This document shows positions 51,745-61,353 of a stretch of DNA of 64,000 nucleotides, piece by piece. Origin of the DNA: Verrucomicrobiaceae bacterium (lineage in GTDB: Bacteria; Verrucomicrobiota; Verrucomicrobiia; Verrucomicrobiales; Verrucomicrobiaceae). The position numbers were made by a program, and so were the translations under genes. The notes under the pieces are model-generated. The model was given only the letters and a program-made list of their open reading frames with translations, was not told the DNA's origin and ran no database searches. How positions within the stretch are numbered: position 1 is the first letter of the stretch; each line of letters starts with the position of its first letter. The stretch spans positions 2,108,001 through 2,172,000 of the forward strand of contig JADJPM010000004.1 of NCBI GenBank assembly GCA_016713245.1, written 5' to 3'.

Positions 51745-54549
51745 ATGAGCATAACCCGCGCTGCCTTCTGCCTCTTCGCCCTCTGCCCTTCGCTCTTCGC
51801 TGAGAGCTTCCCCGCCATCTACGACACCGAAAAAGGCGCGCCCATGTCCGCTGAGGAGGCCGCGGCCACGATGAAACTGCCGCCGGGCTTCAAATGCCTC
51901 GTCTTTGCCGCGGAGCCGGATGTGCGCCAGCCCATCGGCATGGCCTGGGATGCGAAAGGGCGGCTGTGGGTCGCGGAAAACTACACCTTTGCCGAAAATC
52001 CCATGCGCTGGGACACGAAGCTGCGCGACCGCGTCATCATCCTCGAAGACAAGGACGGCGATGGCAAACACGACGGTCGCAAGGTCTTCTGGGAAGGCGG
52101 CAGCTACCTCACCAGCGTGGAAACCGGCTACGGCGGCGTGTGGGTGCTGCACAACGGCACGCTCAGTTTCATCGCCGATAAAAACGGCGACGACACACCC
52201 GATGGCGAGCCCGAGGTGCTGCTCGATGGCTTCAACGTGAAGACCATCGGCCACAACATCGTCAACGGCCTGCGCTGGGGCCCCGACGGCTGGCTTTACG
52301 GCCGCCACGGCATCACCGACACCTCCGCTGTCGGCGCACCCGGCACGCCGCTGGAAAAGCGCACCAAGATCAACTGCGGCATCTGGCGCTACCATCCCAC
52401 GCGGAAGGTCTTTGAAGTCGTCTGCCACGGCGGCACGAACTCCTGGGGCCACGATTGGAATGCCGAGGGCGAGCTCTTCTGGATCAACACCGTCATCGGC
52501 CACCTCTGGCACGGCATTCCCGGCGCCTACTACCGCCGCATGTTCGGCACGCACCTCAATCCGCACGTCTATGAGGTCATCGAGCAGACCGCCGACCACT
52601 TTCACTGGGACACCGGTGCCGAAACCTGGAGCGACATCCGCAAGCTCGGCGTCACCGGCAAGACCGACTCCCTCGGCGGCGGCCACGCCCACGTCGGCAT
52701 GCTCATCTATCAAGGCGGCCTCTGGCCGGAGAAATACCACGGTGCCGTCCTCACCTGCAACCTGCACGGCAACCGCATCAACATGGACACCCTCCACCGC
52801 GAAGGCTGCGGCTACGTCGGCAAGCACGCGCCCGATTTCATGAAGGCCAAAGACAAATGGTTCCGCGGCATCGACCTCCTCACCGGCCCCGACGGCAACG
52901 TCTTCGTCGCCGACTGGAGCGACAGCGGCGAATGCCACGACAACGACGGCGTCCATCGCAGCAGCGGACGGATTTACAAGATCGTGTATGGGGAGCCGAA
53001 GCCTGCCCGGCAGTTTGATCTGGCCCGCATGGGTGGAGTTGCCCTCGGTGAGGAAGAAATCTGGCACAAGAACAACAACTGGTGGAAGCGCCGAATCGCG
53101 GTTGTTCGTGAAACTGTTGAAAACGAGAGACTGAATTACGGATTCAGTGACCTCGAATATAAAGATGGCCTCGTCCGACTTCATGCGGCCTCATCGCTTC
53201 AACGTCTCCCGCTCGCCGCCCGCTGGCCCATCGCGACGGCGTTGGCGAAGCACGCCGAAGACGCCAACGACCGTCAGCAGCCGCTCATGATCTGGTATGG
53301 CATCGAGCCGGCGGTGGCGGCGGAGCCGATGAAGGGCGTGGAGCTCATCCGCGAGGCAAAAATCCCCACCGTGCGCCGCCTCGTCGCCCGCCGCATCGCC
53401 GAGATGATCGAGGACAAGCCCGAGGCCGTCGATGCGCTCGTCGCGCTGATGACCGAACGCGCCGACGTGCGCGGCGATGTGCTCGCGGGCATGGCTGCGG
53501 GGTTGGATGGGTTTAGCAGCGCGAAGAAGCCAGCCGGATGGAGTGATGGAGTGGTGGAGAAATGGATTTCTGAATCCCCATCACTCCAAAACTCCAGTAC
53601 TCCATCACTCCACTCTCTCTCCGCCCTTTTCGGCAGCGGTCGGGCCATCGAAGACCTCATCGTCCTCGTCAAAAACGCGGACGGCGATGCCAACGCTCGC
53701 TTGAACGCCTTCAAGAGCCTCACACGCACCACGAAGCCCGAATTGCTCGCCGTCATCCGCACGCTCATCAATGACAAGGTACTCGGCACCGTCGCACGCA
53801 GCGCTTTGGCGGCTTACGATGATCCGAGCATCCCGAAGCAACTCACCGGCTCGTGGCCGGAGCGCAGTCAGGAGCAGCAGGCGGCCACCGTGGCCACGCT
53901 GACCTCCCGCGCCTCCTACGCGAAGGTTTTGCTCGAAGCCGTGAAGGCCGGCAAAGTGCCCGCCGCGGCCATTTCGCCCTTCCAAGCCCGCCAGATCCGC
54001 AATCTCGGCGATGAAGCATTAACAAAACTCCTCACCGAAGCCTGGGGCGAGATCCGCGACACGCCGGAGGCCAAAAAAGCCGAGTTCGCCAAGTGGGAAG
54101 CCATTTTGAAGCCCGCAGCCCTCGCCAAGGCCGACAAGTCGAAAGGCCGCCTGATGTTCACCGCCGTGTGCGGAGCCTGCCACAAGATGTACGGCCAAGG
54201 CGGAGCCATCGGCCCCGAACTCACCGGCAGCGACCGCCGCAACCTCAAATACCTCCTCGAAAACATCCTCGACCCCAGCGCCGTCGTGCCCGCCGATTTC
54301 CGCGTGAGCATCTTCCACCTCAAAGACGGCCGCACGATCAGCGGCGTCGTCCCCGAGCAAACCGAGCGCACCCTCACCATCCAAACACCCGCCGAACGCC
54401 TCACCCTCGAACGCACCCAAATCGTCAAACAAGAGCAGATGGCGCAAAGTTTGATGCCCGAAGGCTTGTTGGCGGCGTTGGGCGAAGAAAACGTCCTCAA
54501 CCTCATCGCTTACCTCATGGGCGACGGGCAGGTCGAAATGCCGAAATGA
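51745..54549 (+). CDS. PVC-type membrane-bound dehydrogenase with C-terminal CxxCH heme domain
   Basis: The 934-residue secreted protein (leader MSITRAAFCLFALCPSLFAE) has an N-terminal beta-propeller of the sorbosone-dehydrogenase-like group (FKCLVFAAEPDVRQPIGMAW, GRLWVAENYTF), then a HEAT-like helical middle (VRLHAASSLQRLPLAARWP), and a C-terminal cytochrome c with CGACHKMYGQGGAIGPELTG and DPSAVVPADFR. Such proteins are a hallmark of Planctomycetota and Verrucomicrobiota and probably oxidise sugars, passing electrons to heme. The segment at residues 597-626 is an inserted serine-rich stretch built from an inverted repeat (53539-53612) that keeps frame. ATG 51733 is an alternative start four codons upstream. 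Confidence 0.92.
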   Translation: MSITRAAFCLFALCPSLFAESFPAIYDTEKGAPMSAEEAAATMKLPPGFKCLVFAAEPDVRQPIGMAWDAKGRLWVAENYTFAENPMRWDTKLRDRVIILEDKDGDGKHDGRKVFWEGGSYLTSVETGYGGVWVLHNGTLSFIADKNGDDTPDGEPEVLLDGFNVKTIGHNIVNGLRWGPDGWLYGRHGITDTSAVGAPGTPLEKRTKINCGIWRYHPTRKVFEVVCHGGTNSWGHDWNAEGELFWINTVIGHLWHGIPGAYYRRMFGTHLNPHVYEVIEQTADHFHWDTGAETWSDIRKLGVTGKTDSLGGGHAHVGMLIYQGGLWPEKYHGAVLTCNLHGNRINMDTLHREGCGYVGKHAPDFMKAKDKWFRGIDLLTGPDGNVFVADWSDSGECHDNDGVHRSSGRIYKIVYGEPKPARQFDLARMGGVALGEEEIWHKNNNWWKRRIAVVRETVENERLNYGFSDLEYKDGLVRLHAASSLQRLPLAARWPIATALAKHAEDANDRQQPLMIWYGIEPAVAAEPMKGVELIREAKIPTVRRLVARRIAEMIEDKPEAVDALVALMTERADVRGDVLAGMAAGLDGFSSAKKPAGWSDGVVEKWISESPSLQNSSTPSLHSLSALFGSGRAIEDLIVLVKNADGDANARLNAFKSLTRTTKPELLAVIRTLINDKVLGTVARSALAAYDDPSIPKQLTGSWPERSQEQQAATVATLTSRASYAKVLLEAVKAGKVPAAAISPFQARQIRNLGDEALTKLLTEAWGEIRDTPEAKKAEFAKWEAILKPAALAKADKSKGRLMFTAVCGACHKMYGQGGAIGPELTGSDRRNLKYLLENILDPSAVVPADFRVSIFHLKDGRTISGVVPEQTERTLTIQTPAERLTLERTQIVKQEQMAQSLMPEGLLAALGEENVLNLIAYLMGDGQVEMPK
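53539..53612. repeat. In-frame inverted repeat inside the CxxCH gene
   Basis: TGGAGTGATGGAGT (53539-53552) and ACTCCATCACTCCA (53599-53612) are exact complements with a 46-base loop that itself contains TCACTCCAAAACTCC. It adds about 25 residues that do not fit the surrounding helical repeat, so it appears to be a dispersed repeat that landed in the gene without breaking it. Confidence 0.7.
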
Positions 54550-54760
54550 GTTTCGGGGAAGACTGACGACTCCGGCTGCGAGGTGGCTCCCGCCGCCTTC
54601 GTAGCGGCAAACGTCAGTTTGCCGTCCATGCGTGCCGTCGTGCCTTGGCGTGAGCGTGAGTTCACCGAAGTGAGTTTCAGGGAAGACTGACTTATTCCGC
54701 TACGGCGAAGCTCAATCCGCATTCGTAGCGGCAAACGTCAGTTTGCCGATCATGCGTGCC
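54547..54760. repeat. Two copies of a 124-bp intergenic unit with hairpins
   Basis: GAGTTTC-GGGAAGACTGAC (54548 and 54671) and TTCGTAGCGGCAAACGTCAG continuing to TTTGCCG (54598 and 54722) each occur twice, 124 bases apart. The core CGGCAAAC-GTCA-GTTTGCCG is a perfect hairpin. This is the whole content of the gap between the CxxCH gene and the next oxidoreductase. Confidence 0.7.
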
Positions 54761-54828
54761 ACCTCGGTTCAGCACGATCACCACATTTCCCGAACGTCCG
54801 GCATCGCCTGGCCCGTATTCACCGCGCC

Positions 54829-56274
54829 ATGACCAACCGCCGCCGTTTCCTCACCCAGTCCGTCGCCGCCTCCACCGGCGTTTTCTACATCGCCAAAACC
54901 TCCTGGGCTCAAAAAAGCCCGGGCGACACCATCAACATGGCCGTCATCGGCTTTGGAGGTCGCGGTTCCAGCCACATCAGCGGCTACAAAGGCCTCAAAG
55001 ACGAGGGCGTGAGGCTCGCAGCCCTTTGTGATGTGGACAGCAACGTGATGAGCAAGCACGTCCAGGCCCTCGACAAGGACAAGATTAAGGTCACGCCATA
55101 CACCGACATGCGCCGCGTGTTTGATGACAAGTCCATCGACGCCGTCAGCATCGCGACACCGAATCACTGGCATGCACTCGCCTCCATCTGGGCCATCCAG
55201 GCGGGCAAGGATGTGTATGTCGAGAAGCCCGTCTCGCATTGCGTGTGGGAAGGTCGCCAGATCGTCAAAGCCGCGCGGAAGCATTCCAAGATCGTCCAAA
55301 CCGGCACGCAGGCCCGCTCCAGCCGCACCGGCCTCGCTGCGGCAGTGAAGTTCGTGCAGGATGGCAACCTCGGCAAAATCCTCCTCTCTCGCGGCCTTTG
55401 CTACAAAAAGCGCGGCAGCATCGGCAAGGCCGAGGGCGAGCAAAAAGTGCCAGACAGCGTCGAGTTCGATCTGTGGTGCGGCCCCGGCCCGAAGAAGCCG
55501 CTCAGCCGCAAGCGCCTCCACTACGACTGGCACTGGACCTGGGACTACGGCAATGGCGACCTCGGCAACCAAGGCATCCACCAGATGGACATTGCCCGCT
55601 GGTTCCTCGGCGAATCCGAACTCTCCCCGGTCGTCTGGAGCGTGGGTGGTCGCCTCGGCTATGAAGACGATGGCGAAACGGCCAACACACAGATCATTTA
55701 CCACGGCTACGAAAAGGCTCCGCTCATCTTTGAAGTGCGCGGCCTGCCCTCCGTGAAGGACGGCAAGGACATGGACAAATAAAAAGGCGCGGGCGTCGGT
55801 GTCATCGTCGAATGCGAAGGCGGCAGGGTGGTGGTGAGCAGCTACAGCGCCGCCGTGGCTCTCGACAAGGACGGCAAGGAGATCCAAAAGTTCTCCGGTT
55901 CCGAGGACCACTTCAAAAACTTCATCCACGCCTGCCGCAGCCGCCGTGTGGACGATTTGCACGCCGACATCCTCGAAGGCCATCTCTCCAGCGCCCTCTG
56001 CCACACCGGCAACATCAGCCACCGCCTCGGCCAGGCACAGAATCCCGATGCCATCCTCGAAACGATCAAGGGCGATCGCTTTGCCGCCGAGACCTTCGAG
56101 CGCATGAAGGAGCATCTGGCGAAGAACGAGGTCGATCTCAGCAAGGACAAGCTCACCCTCGGCCCCGTGTTGAAGATGAACGGCAAAGACGAGCGCTTTA
56201 TCGATCACGACGCGGCGAACGCCATGCTCAAGGACACCTACCGCGAGCCCTTCGTGGTGCCGGAGATCTCCTGA
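54829..56274 (+). pseudogene. Gfo/Idh/MocA oxidoreductase with an in-frame stop
   Basis: The frame opens MTNRRRFLTQSVAASTGVFY (twin-arginine-like leader) and shows NMAVIGFGGRGSSHISGY and YVEKPVSHCVW, the family motifs. It stops at TAA (55780-55782) after KDGKDMDK. Translation continues in the same frame at once with KGAGVGVIVECEGG and runs to a normal end at 56274, giving the family's usual 480 residues. TAA in place of a tyrosine codon (MDKYKG is expected) would explain it. The first 317 residues alone lack the final strands of the C-terminal domain and are probably inactive. A sequencing error is possible. Confidence 0.88.
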
Positions 56275-56292
56275 GCCATCTCACCAGCAAAA

Positions 56293-56322
56293 AACGAGGC
56301 AGGCCGAAAAGCCTGCCCCGTT
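56293..56322. terminator. Bidirectional terminator between convergent genes
   Basis: AACGAGGCAGGC (56293-56304) pairs with GCCTGCCCCGTT (56311-56322) across a 6-base loop with one mismatch, with an A-run on the left and a T-rich stretch on the right. It lies between the oxidoreductase and TPR genes, which converge. Confidence 0.75.
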
Positions 56323-56348
56323 TGTTTCAGAGGGTGATGGTCTCTCGC

Positions 56349-57737
56349 TTAGGTGTAGGAGGACTCGACTCGCTTGGCCACATCGCGGTAGCCGTAGTCG
56401 GTGTTGTAGATCTCTTTGAGGGCTTCGAGATACTGCTCCTGCTTGCCGGATTTGTTGTAAACCATGGCCAGTTCGTAGAGGAGTTCCTTTTTGACGTTGT
56501 CCATGGCGACGAGTTCTTTGGCCCCTTCGGCGAGCACGCCTTCGGCAAGGTCGTTCATGTTCTTTTTCTCGAAGCAGCGGCCCAGCAGCAGCATGGCCTT
56601 GGTGCGGATATGCGGGTTGGAGCGGGCCTGCTGGAGTTCGGGGATGGCCTCGGTGTAGAGAGCACCTTCAAAGAGGGCCTGGCCGAGTTCGTAGCGGAGC
56701 GCTTTGTCCGTAGGATTACGCTCCACGCGAACTTTGGCTTCTTCGATGAGCTTGCCGGCACGCTGGCGGCGAATTTCCGCGATCTGCGCCCGCTTGTCGT
56801 CGATGTCCGGCGCATCGGGATTGGACTCGATGTCCGTCTCCATCTGGGCCACCTGGAGGTCCTGGATCTTGTTCTGAAGGTTCTCCACCTTGCGCTGCAT
56901 GGAGACGTCTCCAGGGTTCAGCGTGAGAGCGTATTCGAAGAAGGTGTAGGCGTTTTCGAGCTGGCCAATGCGCTCATAGAGATCGGCCATGCGCTTCACG
57001 ACAACGATGTTCGTCTGGTCGGAATTGTAGAGTTCGATGGTCTCAGCAAGGAAGAGTTCCATCTCCTCCTGGGTCATGCCCTGCTTGCTGAGCTTCTCGA
57101 GCTTGGCGGCCTCACCGCTGTCCTTCATCTTGCTGCGGAAGTCCCCTTCCTGGGACCAGCCCTGCGTTTTGATGGAGGTCTTGGCGGCGGCGTCCTTCTC
57201 CCCTTTGTTGGCACCGATGTCCCGAGGATCGACTTTCAAAATGGCGCGATACACATCACTGGCCTTTTGAGGCTCATCATGCGCCATGTAGTGCTCCGCG
57301 AGCTTGTGCATGTTCTTGGTGTTCTCCGAGTGCCCCATGCGGATGGTCTCAAGGGCAAAGGCGGCCAACTCGGGAAAGTGCATCTTCATCGCCAGATCGT
57401 AGAGCTGGGTATTGGTCCCGATGTTGAAGGGATCCTTCTGGAAGACATTCTCTTCCATTTCGGCGATTTGCTCCAGGGGGTCTTTTTTGGACGACTTGAA
57501 GAGACCGCCGCCACTGAGGCCGAGACTGCCGAGGCCGAATTTCTTGCCACCTGCATTCACTTTTTCACCTTCCGCGGTGCGCAGAAGCATGCGGCCCTGC
57601 ATGAAGCCCACATTGTCTTTCACAATCGGCAGCACCAGATTGATGACGTAGTCCCAGTTCTTCTGATCTGCGGAAACGAGGGCGCGCTTCCAGAGGTTTT
57701 GATATTTGGGGTCGAGGTCGAGGTCCGTGGTGATCAT
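56349..57737 (-). CDS. TPR-repeat protein
   Basis: The 462-residue protein has several tetratricopeptide units, e.g. NMHKLAEHYMAHDEPQKASD and MADLYERIGQLENAYTFFEY, and LRYELGQALFEGALYTEAIP. There is a charged, coiled stretch in the middle (KRAQIAEIRRQRAGKLIEEA) and no signal peptide, so it is cytoplasmic or peripheral. A glycine-rich loop (GLGSLGLSGGGLF) occurs around residue 75. TPR proteins assemble complexes; the partner is unknown. It follows a 52-residue membrane protein gene by 36 bases, probably one operon. Confidence 0.87.
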   Translation of the reverse strand: MITTDLDLDPKYQNLWKRALVSADQKNWDYVINLVLPIVKDNVGFMQGRMLLRTAEGEKVNAGGKKFGLGSLGLSGGGLFKSSKKDPLEQIAEMEENVFQKDPFNIGTNTQLYDLAMKMHFPELAAFALETIRMGHSENTKNMHKLAEHYMAHDEPQKASDVYRAILKVDPRDIGANKGEKDAAAKTSIKTQGWSQEGDFRSKMKDSGEAAKLEKLSKQGMTQEEMELFLAETIELYNSDQTNIVVVKRMADLYERIGQLENAYTFFEYALTLNPGDVSMQRKVENLQNKIQDLQVAQMETDIESNPDAPDIDDKRAQIAEIRRQRAGKLIEEAKVRVERNPTDKALRYELGQALFEGALYTEAIPELQQARSNPHIRTKAMLLLGRCFEKKNMNDLAEGVLAEGAKELVAMDNVKKELLYELAMVYNKSGKQEQYLEALKEIYNTDYGYRDVAKRVESSYT

Positions 57738-57773
57738 GTTCCCGGGGGGAGTGGGCGTGGAGAGGTGAGTGAC

Positions 57774-57932
57774 TTATTTCTTGCCGGAAAACCAGGCGCT
57801 GATGGTCTTCAATTCCGTCTGGGTGCCCTCAGTGAGCCCCTTCACGCTGAATCCATGCTCAAAGAGCACCATCCAGATGAAGGTGGCGGCGAGAAAGGCG
57901 AGGGTCCAGAGGACTTTAGAGACGATGCGCAT
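57774..57932 (-). CDS. Small single-helix membrane protein
   Basis: The 52-residue product begins MRIVSKVLWTLAFLAATFIW, one membrane helix, followed by a polar tail (EGTQTELKTISAWFSGKK). It is cotranscribed with the TPR gene and may anchor it. The ATG at 57932 is preferred; the open frame upstream is short and atypical. Confidence 0.65.
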   Translation of the reverse strand: MRIVSKVLWTLAFLAATFIWMVLFEHGFSVKGLTEGTQTELKTISAWFSGKK

Positions 57933-58175
57933 GCCGGAAAAGAGGGCGGACTTTATGGGAAAACGGGCCGAAATGTCCAGCACGCATTTCAAACAGGCGA
58001 AATGCGTGTCGGAGGCTCAGTCGCCACCGAATGGCCCGGCGGAGATTCGCAGCGCCACTTCGCAGATGCAAAACCATGGCCCAACCGCGATCGAAACCCA
58101 CATCAGAGCTTCAAAAGGTGCCTAAATCGCCCTGAAAGACCATGGAACTGGCGGAGAAAAGCGCCAGCATCCCCC

Positions 58176-58613
58176 ATGCACCGCCTTTTTTTGCTTCTCC
58201 CCTTTCTCCTCATGAGCTGCACCTCGGCGCAATGGCAGCGCAGCTTCAATCCGCCGCCACTCGTGCTTCACTACGACGACTTCGGCCCGGAGGTATCCGC
58301 CAGCCGATTACTCGGGCCTCGTGGCAAGGTAAACCAGCCTGTCACCCTTCATCATGGCGGCACCCGGCTCGAAAGTGGCCATCACCGCGTGAACATTCAG
58401 CAAGCGATGAACCATCTGATCTTTGCCGTGCGTCGGCTGCCACACACGAGCGAGGCGGAACCAATGCGTGAAAAGCTGCGCAGCACCTACTCGCGCATCT
58501 ATCCCTACTACCGCACACGGCGGGATGCGATGATGAGCGCTCCGTTTTCCAATACCGGGCGCGGCGGCATGAATCGCAGCATGATGCTCCCGCCCATGCC
58601 GCTCTCGATTTGA
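58176..58613 (+). CDS. Small lipoprotein
   Basis: The 145-residue product begins MHRLFLLLPFLLMSCTSAQW with the lipobox LMSC, so it is a lipid-anchored envelope protein. The mature part has VLHYDDFGPEVSASRLLGPR and a helical end with many arginines and methionines (GRGGMNRSMMLPPMPLSI). I do not recognise it. The same frame is open far upstream through other genes by chance; the lipoprotein leader fixes the start. It precedes the fumarylacetoacetate-hydrolase gene by 38 bases. Confidence 0.75.
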   Translation: MHRLFLLLPFLLMSCTSAQWQRSFNPPPLVLHYDDFGPEVSASRLLGPRGKVNQPVTLHHGGTRLESGHHRVNIQQAMNHLIFAVRRLPHTSEAEPMREKLRSTYSRIYPYYRTRRDAMMSAPFSNTGRGGMNRSMMLPPMPLSI

Positions 58614-58651
58614 ACTGGCAGCCGTGCTGATGCCGCCCAAGCATCCGGCGC

Positions 58652-59455
58652 ATGAAAATCATCCGCCACACCGATTCCTCCGGTCGCATCGCCCACGCCG
58701 CTCTTCAGCCGGATGGCAACGCTCTCGCCATCGAGGGCGATATCTTCGGCGACTTCCAAGTCACCAACCGTCGTGCCGAGGTGGTGAAGACGCTCGCCCC
58801 GCTCCAGCCGTTCGCGATTGTCTGCATCGGCCTGAATTACAAATTTCACGCTGAGGAAACCAAGGCTGCGATCCCTCAGCATCCCGTCGTCTTCATGAAG
58901 CTGCCCAACGTCATCCAGCATCCCGGCGATCCCATTTTGCTGCCCACTCATCTGAAGAGCGACAAAGTGGACTACGAATGCGAGCTGGCCGTCGTCATCG
59001 GCAAGACCGCCCGAAATGTGACGCGTGAAAACGCCCTCCAGCATGTGCTGGGCTACACCTGTGCCAATGATGTGAGCGCCCGTGACTGGCAAAAACATGC
59101 CGGAGGCGGCCAGTGGTGCCGTGGAAAGACTTTTGACACCTTTTGCCCACTCGGCCCCGTCCTCGTCACCGCCGATGAGATTCCGAATCCGAATGCCCTA
59201 AGCATCAAAACCGTGCTCAACGGCCAGGTGATGCAGGATTGGAACACGAACGACATGATCTTCGATGTGCCCACGCTCATCGAATTCCTCAGCGGCAGCA
59301 CCACCCTCATGCCCGGCACCGTCATCCTCACCGGCACGCCGCACGGCGTCGGCATGGCCCGCACACCGCCCGTGTGGCTGGCGGATGGCGACACCGTCAG
59401 CGTGGAAATCGAAAAGATCGGCACGCTGACCAATCCCGTGAGGCTGGAGGCTTGA
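58652..59455 (+). CDS. Fumarylacetoacetate hydrolase family protein
   Basis: The 267-residue protein has the FAH C-terminal domain: IVCIGLNYKFHAEE, VDYECELAVVIGK with the metal-binding acids, GYTCANDVSARDWQ, and GTPHGVGMA near the end. Members hydrolyse or decarboxylate C-C bonds in aromatic or oxo-acid breakdown (for example 2-keto-3-deoxy acids, oxaloacetate, hydroxyhexenedioates); the substrate is not readable. The 50-residue N-terminal lead is the usual FAA_hydrolase_N type. Confidence 0.9.
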   Translation: MKIIRHTDSSGRIAHAALQPDGNALAIEGDIFGDFQVTNRRAEVVKTLAPLQPFAIVCIGLNYKFHAEETKAAIPQHPVVFMKLPNVIQHPGDPILLPTHLKSDKVDYECELAVVIGKTARNVTRENALQHVLGYTCANDVSARDWQKHAGGGQWCRGKTFDTFCPLGPVLVTADEIPNPNALSIKTVLNGQVMQDWNTNDMIFDVPTLIEFLSGSTTLMPGTVILTGTPHGVGMARTPPVWLADGDTVSVEIEKIGTLTNPVRLEA

Positions 59456-59494
59456 AAGGCCTTGCTTCCACTTCGGTAAGTTCTTTGACGAGCT

Positions 59495-59579
59495 AGCCGA
59501 GAAAAACGAAAGGAGCCGAAAAAAGGAGCCGGACACTGCATGTCTCCGTCTTTTTCGGCCTTTTTCGTTTCTTTCGGCT
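59495..59579. terminator. Long bidirectional terminator hairpin
   Basis: Arms of about 32 bases, AGCCGAGAAAAACGAAAGG and its near-complement at 59548-59579 (TTTTTCGTTTCTTTCGGCT), form an imperfect stem with A-rich left and T-rich right sides. It serves both the FAH-type gene and the convergent oxidoreductase. Confidence 0.75.
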
Positions 59580-59608
59580 ACCACCTTCTGGAACCTACCA
59601 AAGTAGTA

Positions 59609-60988
59609 TTACACCTCCAGCTTCCACGGGCCGCGATACTCGCGACTGAGCAGCTTCGAGGCCTCGGCATCGCCGATGATCTCTTCCTTGGCAGGGTCCC
59701 ACTTGATGGAACGGTTCACCATCATCGCAATGAGGGCCAGATGGCCGGGGATGGCGCTGTGATGCGCCGTTTCCACTGGGGTGACGGTCGGCTGGCGACT
59801 CTTCACGCAGTCGAGGAAGTTCCGCCAATGGCCGGGCGTCTCATAAAGGCGTGTCTTGATCACATCATCGCCCAGCTTCGGCGCGGTGGAACCTTCGACG
59901 ACGGGGCTTTTCGGATCTTTTTCGTCTTTGCGCTTCTTGATGATCTTCTTGAAGGCCGCATTCGAGCAGTCGTAGGTGCCATTGCGGTTCACATAGACCC
60001 AACCGTCCGCGCCGATCCACTTCGTGCCCATCAGGATGTCGCCATGACCACCGGCGATGGTCATCGTGATGTCTCCAGCATACTTCGCCTCGGCACGGTA
60101 TTTGGTCGCCGTGTTCCAGATGTCCGTGCGTGGCGGCATGTCCACCTGGATGGGGCTCACTTCAACGGGGCCGCTGCTGTCGCAATCCATACCCCAATGC
60201 GCGATGTCGCCGTGGTGGCCGATCCAGTCGAGAAGCTGGCCGCCGCCGATGTTGTAATTCCAGCGCCAGTTCTTGTGAATGCGGCACTCGATGTAGTCCT
60301 CCATCGTCGCAGGCCCGATCCACGTTTCGTAGTCGAGCTCGGCCGGTGGCGGCGTGATGCTGCGTTTGTCACCCGTCTTGGCAAAGTCGTTGTGCCCGGC
60401 GGGCAGGCCCACATGCACTTCACGCAGTTTGCCAATGAGCCCGTTGCGCACCACCTCGGCACCGATGCGGAAATTCGATTCGCTGCGCTGCCAGGAGCCC
60501 GTCTGCCAGATGCGACCATGCTTTTGCACCGCCTTCACGATGGCCTGCTGCTCGGCGATGGTGCGGGCGAGCGGCTTCTCGCCGTAGATGTCCTTGCCAT
60601 TCTTCGCCGCCTCGATGGCGGTGAGGGCGTGCCAGTTGTCTGGCACGGCCAGCATCACCGTGTCGATGTCCTTGCGGGCCATCACCTCGCGGTAGTCGTG
60701 GTAGCCCTTGCAGTCCTTGTTCTTGTAAGCGCCATTTACGGTATCGAGCGCCTTCTGCAGCGCCCGCTTGTCGATGTCACAAGCCGCCACGATCTGGCAA
60801 TCGGACTCGCCGAGGAATTTGTTTGTGTTCGACGGCCCCATCATGCCCCAGCCGATCACCGCCATGGTGACCTTCTTGGAAGGGGCATTCTCGCCAAAGA
60901 CGCTGGCCGGCACGATGGTGGGAAAGCCGATGGCAGCAGCCGATTGCGTGAGGAAGCGACGACGGGAAGTAAAAGGAACGCGTTTCAT
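59609..60988 (-). CDS. Gfo/Idh/MocA family oxidoreductase with twin-arginine-like leader
   Basis: The 459-residue protein begins MKRVPFTSRRRFLTQSAAAI, a Tat-type leader (SRRRFL). It has VTMAVIGWGMMGPSNTNKFL for nucleotide binding, VAACDIDKR, and the motif YGEKPLARTI with the conserved lysine. The C-terminal sheet domain carries WIGHHGDIAHWGM. It probably oxidises a sugar or sugar derivative outside the cytoplasm. It is intact, unlike the related gene at 54829. No sugar-active neighbour indicates the substrate. Confidence 0.92.
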   Translation of the reverse strand: MKRVPFTSRRRFLTQSAAAIGFPTIVPASVFGENAPSKKVTMAVIGWGMMGPSNTNKFLGESDCQIVAACDIDKRALQKALDTVNGAYKNKDCKGYHDYREVMARKDIDTVMLAVPDNWHALTAIEAAKNGKDIYGEKPLARTIAEQQAIVKAVQKHGRIWQTGSWQRSESNFRIGAEVVRNGLIGKLREVHVGLPAGHNDFAKTGDKRSITPPPAELDYETWIGPATMEDYIECRIHKNWRWNYNIGGGQLLDWIGHHGDIAHWGMDCDSSGPVEVSPIQVDMPPRTDIWNTATKYRAEAKYAGDITMTIAGGHGDILMGTKWIGADGWVYVNRNGTYDCSNAAFKKIIKKRKDEKDPKSPVVEGSTAPKLGDDVIKTRLYETPGHWRNFLDCVKSRQPTVTPVETAHHSAIPGHLALIAMMVNRSIKWDPAKEEIIGDAEASKLLSREYRGPWKLEV

Positions 60989-61353
60989 GGTGGGGGTAAA
61001 AGAGAGTCTCGGTTTAACCGGAAACCTCCTGCCCTGTCCACCATGAAATCAGCCATCCGCCGTCAAAGCCTCCAACATGAATCCAAGCCGAATGAATCGC
61101 GAATGATCACAAATAACGGCTGTCGTCACCGATGGGCGGTCATTCGTGAATCATTCGTTTTCCTTCGCCTTGCGGAGGTGCGGATTTCAATGCCAGGAAG
61201 TGTATTCGAGAACCCATTTGCCCCCCCGAGATGCATCATTCTACAACCTTTTGTCACAGACTGACGGCGGCGGGTTAATGCATGAAGTCTAGTGCCGCGC
61301 AGGTGCCCGCCTGCCGCTGCCAGAAACCAAATCTTCATACTCGCGTCTCCGTC
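60989..61353. other. Divergent promoter region with an imperfect palindrome
   Basis: No gene is supported. GAATGAATCGCGAATGATC (61090-61108) and GGTCATTCGTGAATCATTC (61138-61156) pair with four mismatches. The region must hold the promoters of the two divergent genes; none matches a strong consensus. Confidence 0.4.

Noticed and set aside
55812..58613. 933-residue forward frame
   Set aside because: It crosses a pseudogene end, a terminator and the reverse TPR gene by chance. Only its last 145 codons, with a lipoprotein leader, are credible.
59540..61264. 574-residue forward frame opposite the last oxidoreductase gene
   Set aside because: It mirrors a clear Tat-exported oxidoreductase and has no signature of its own.
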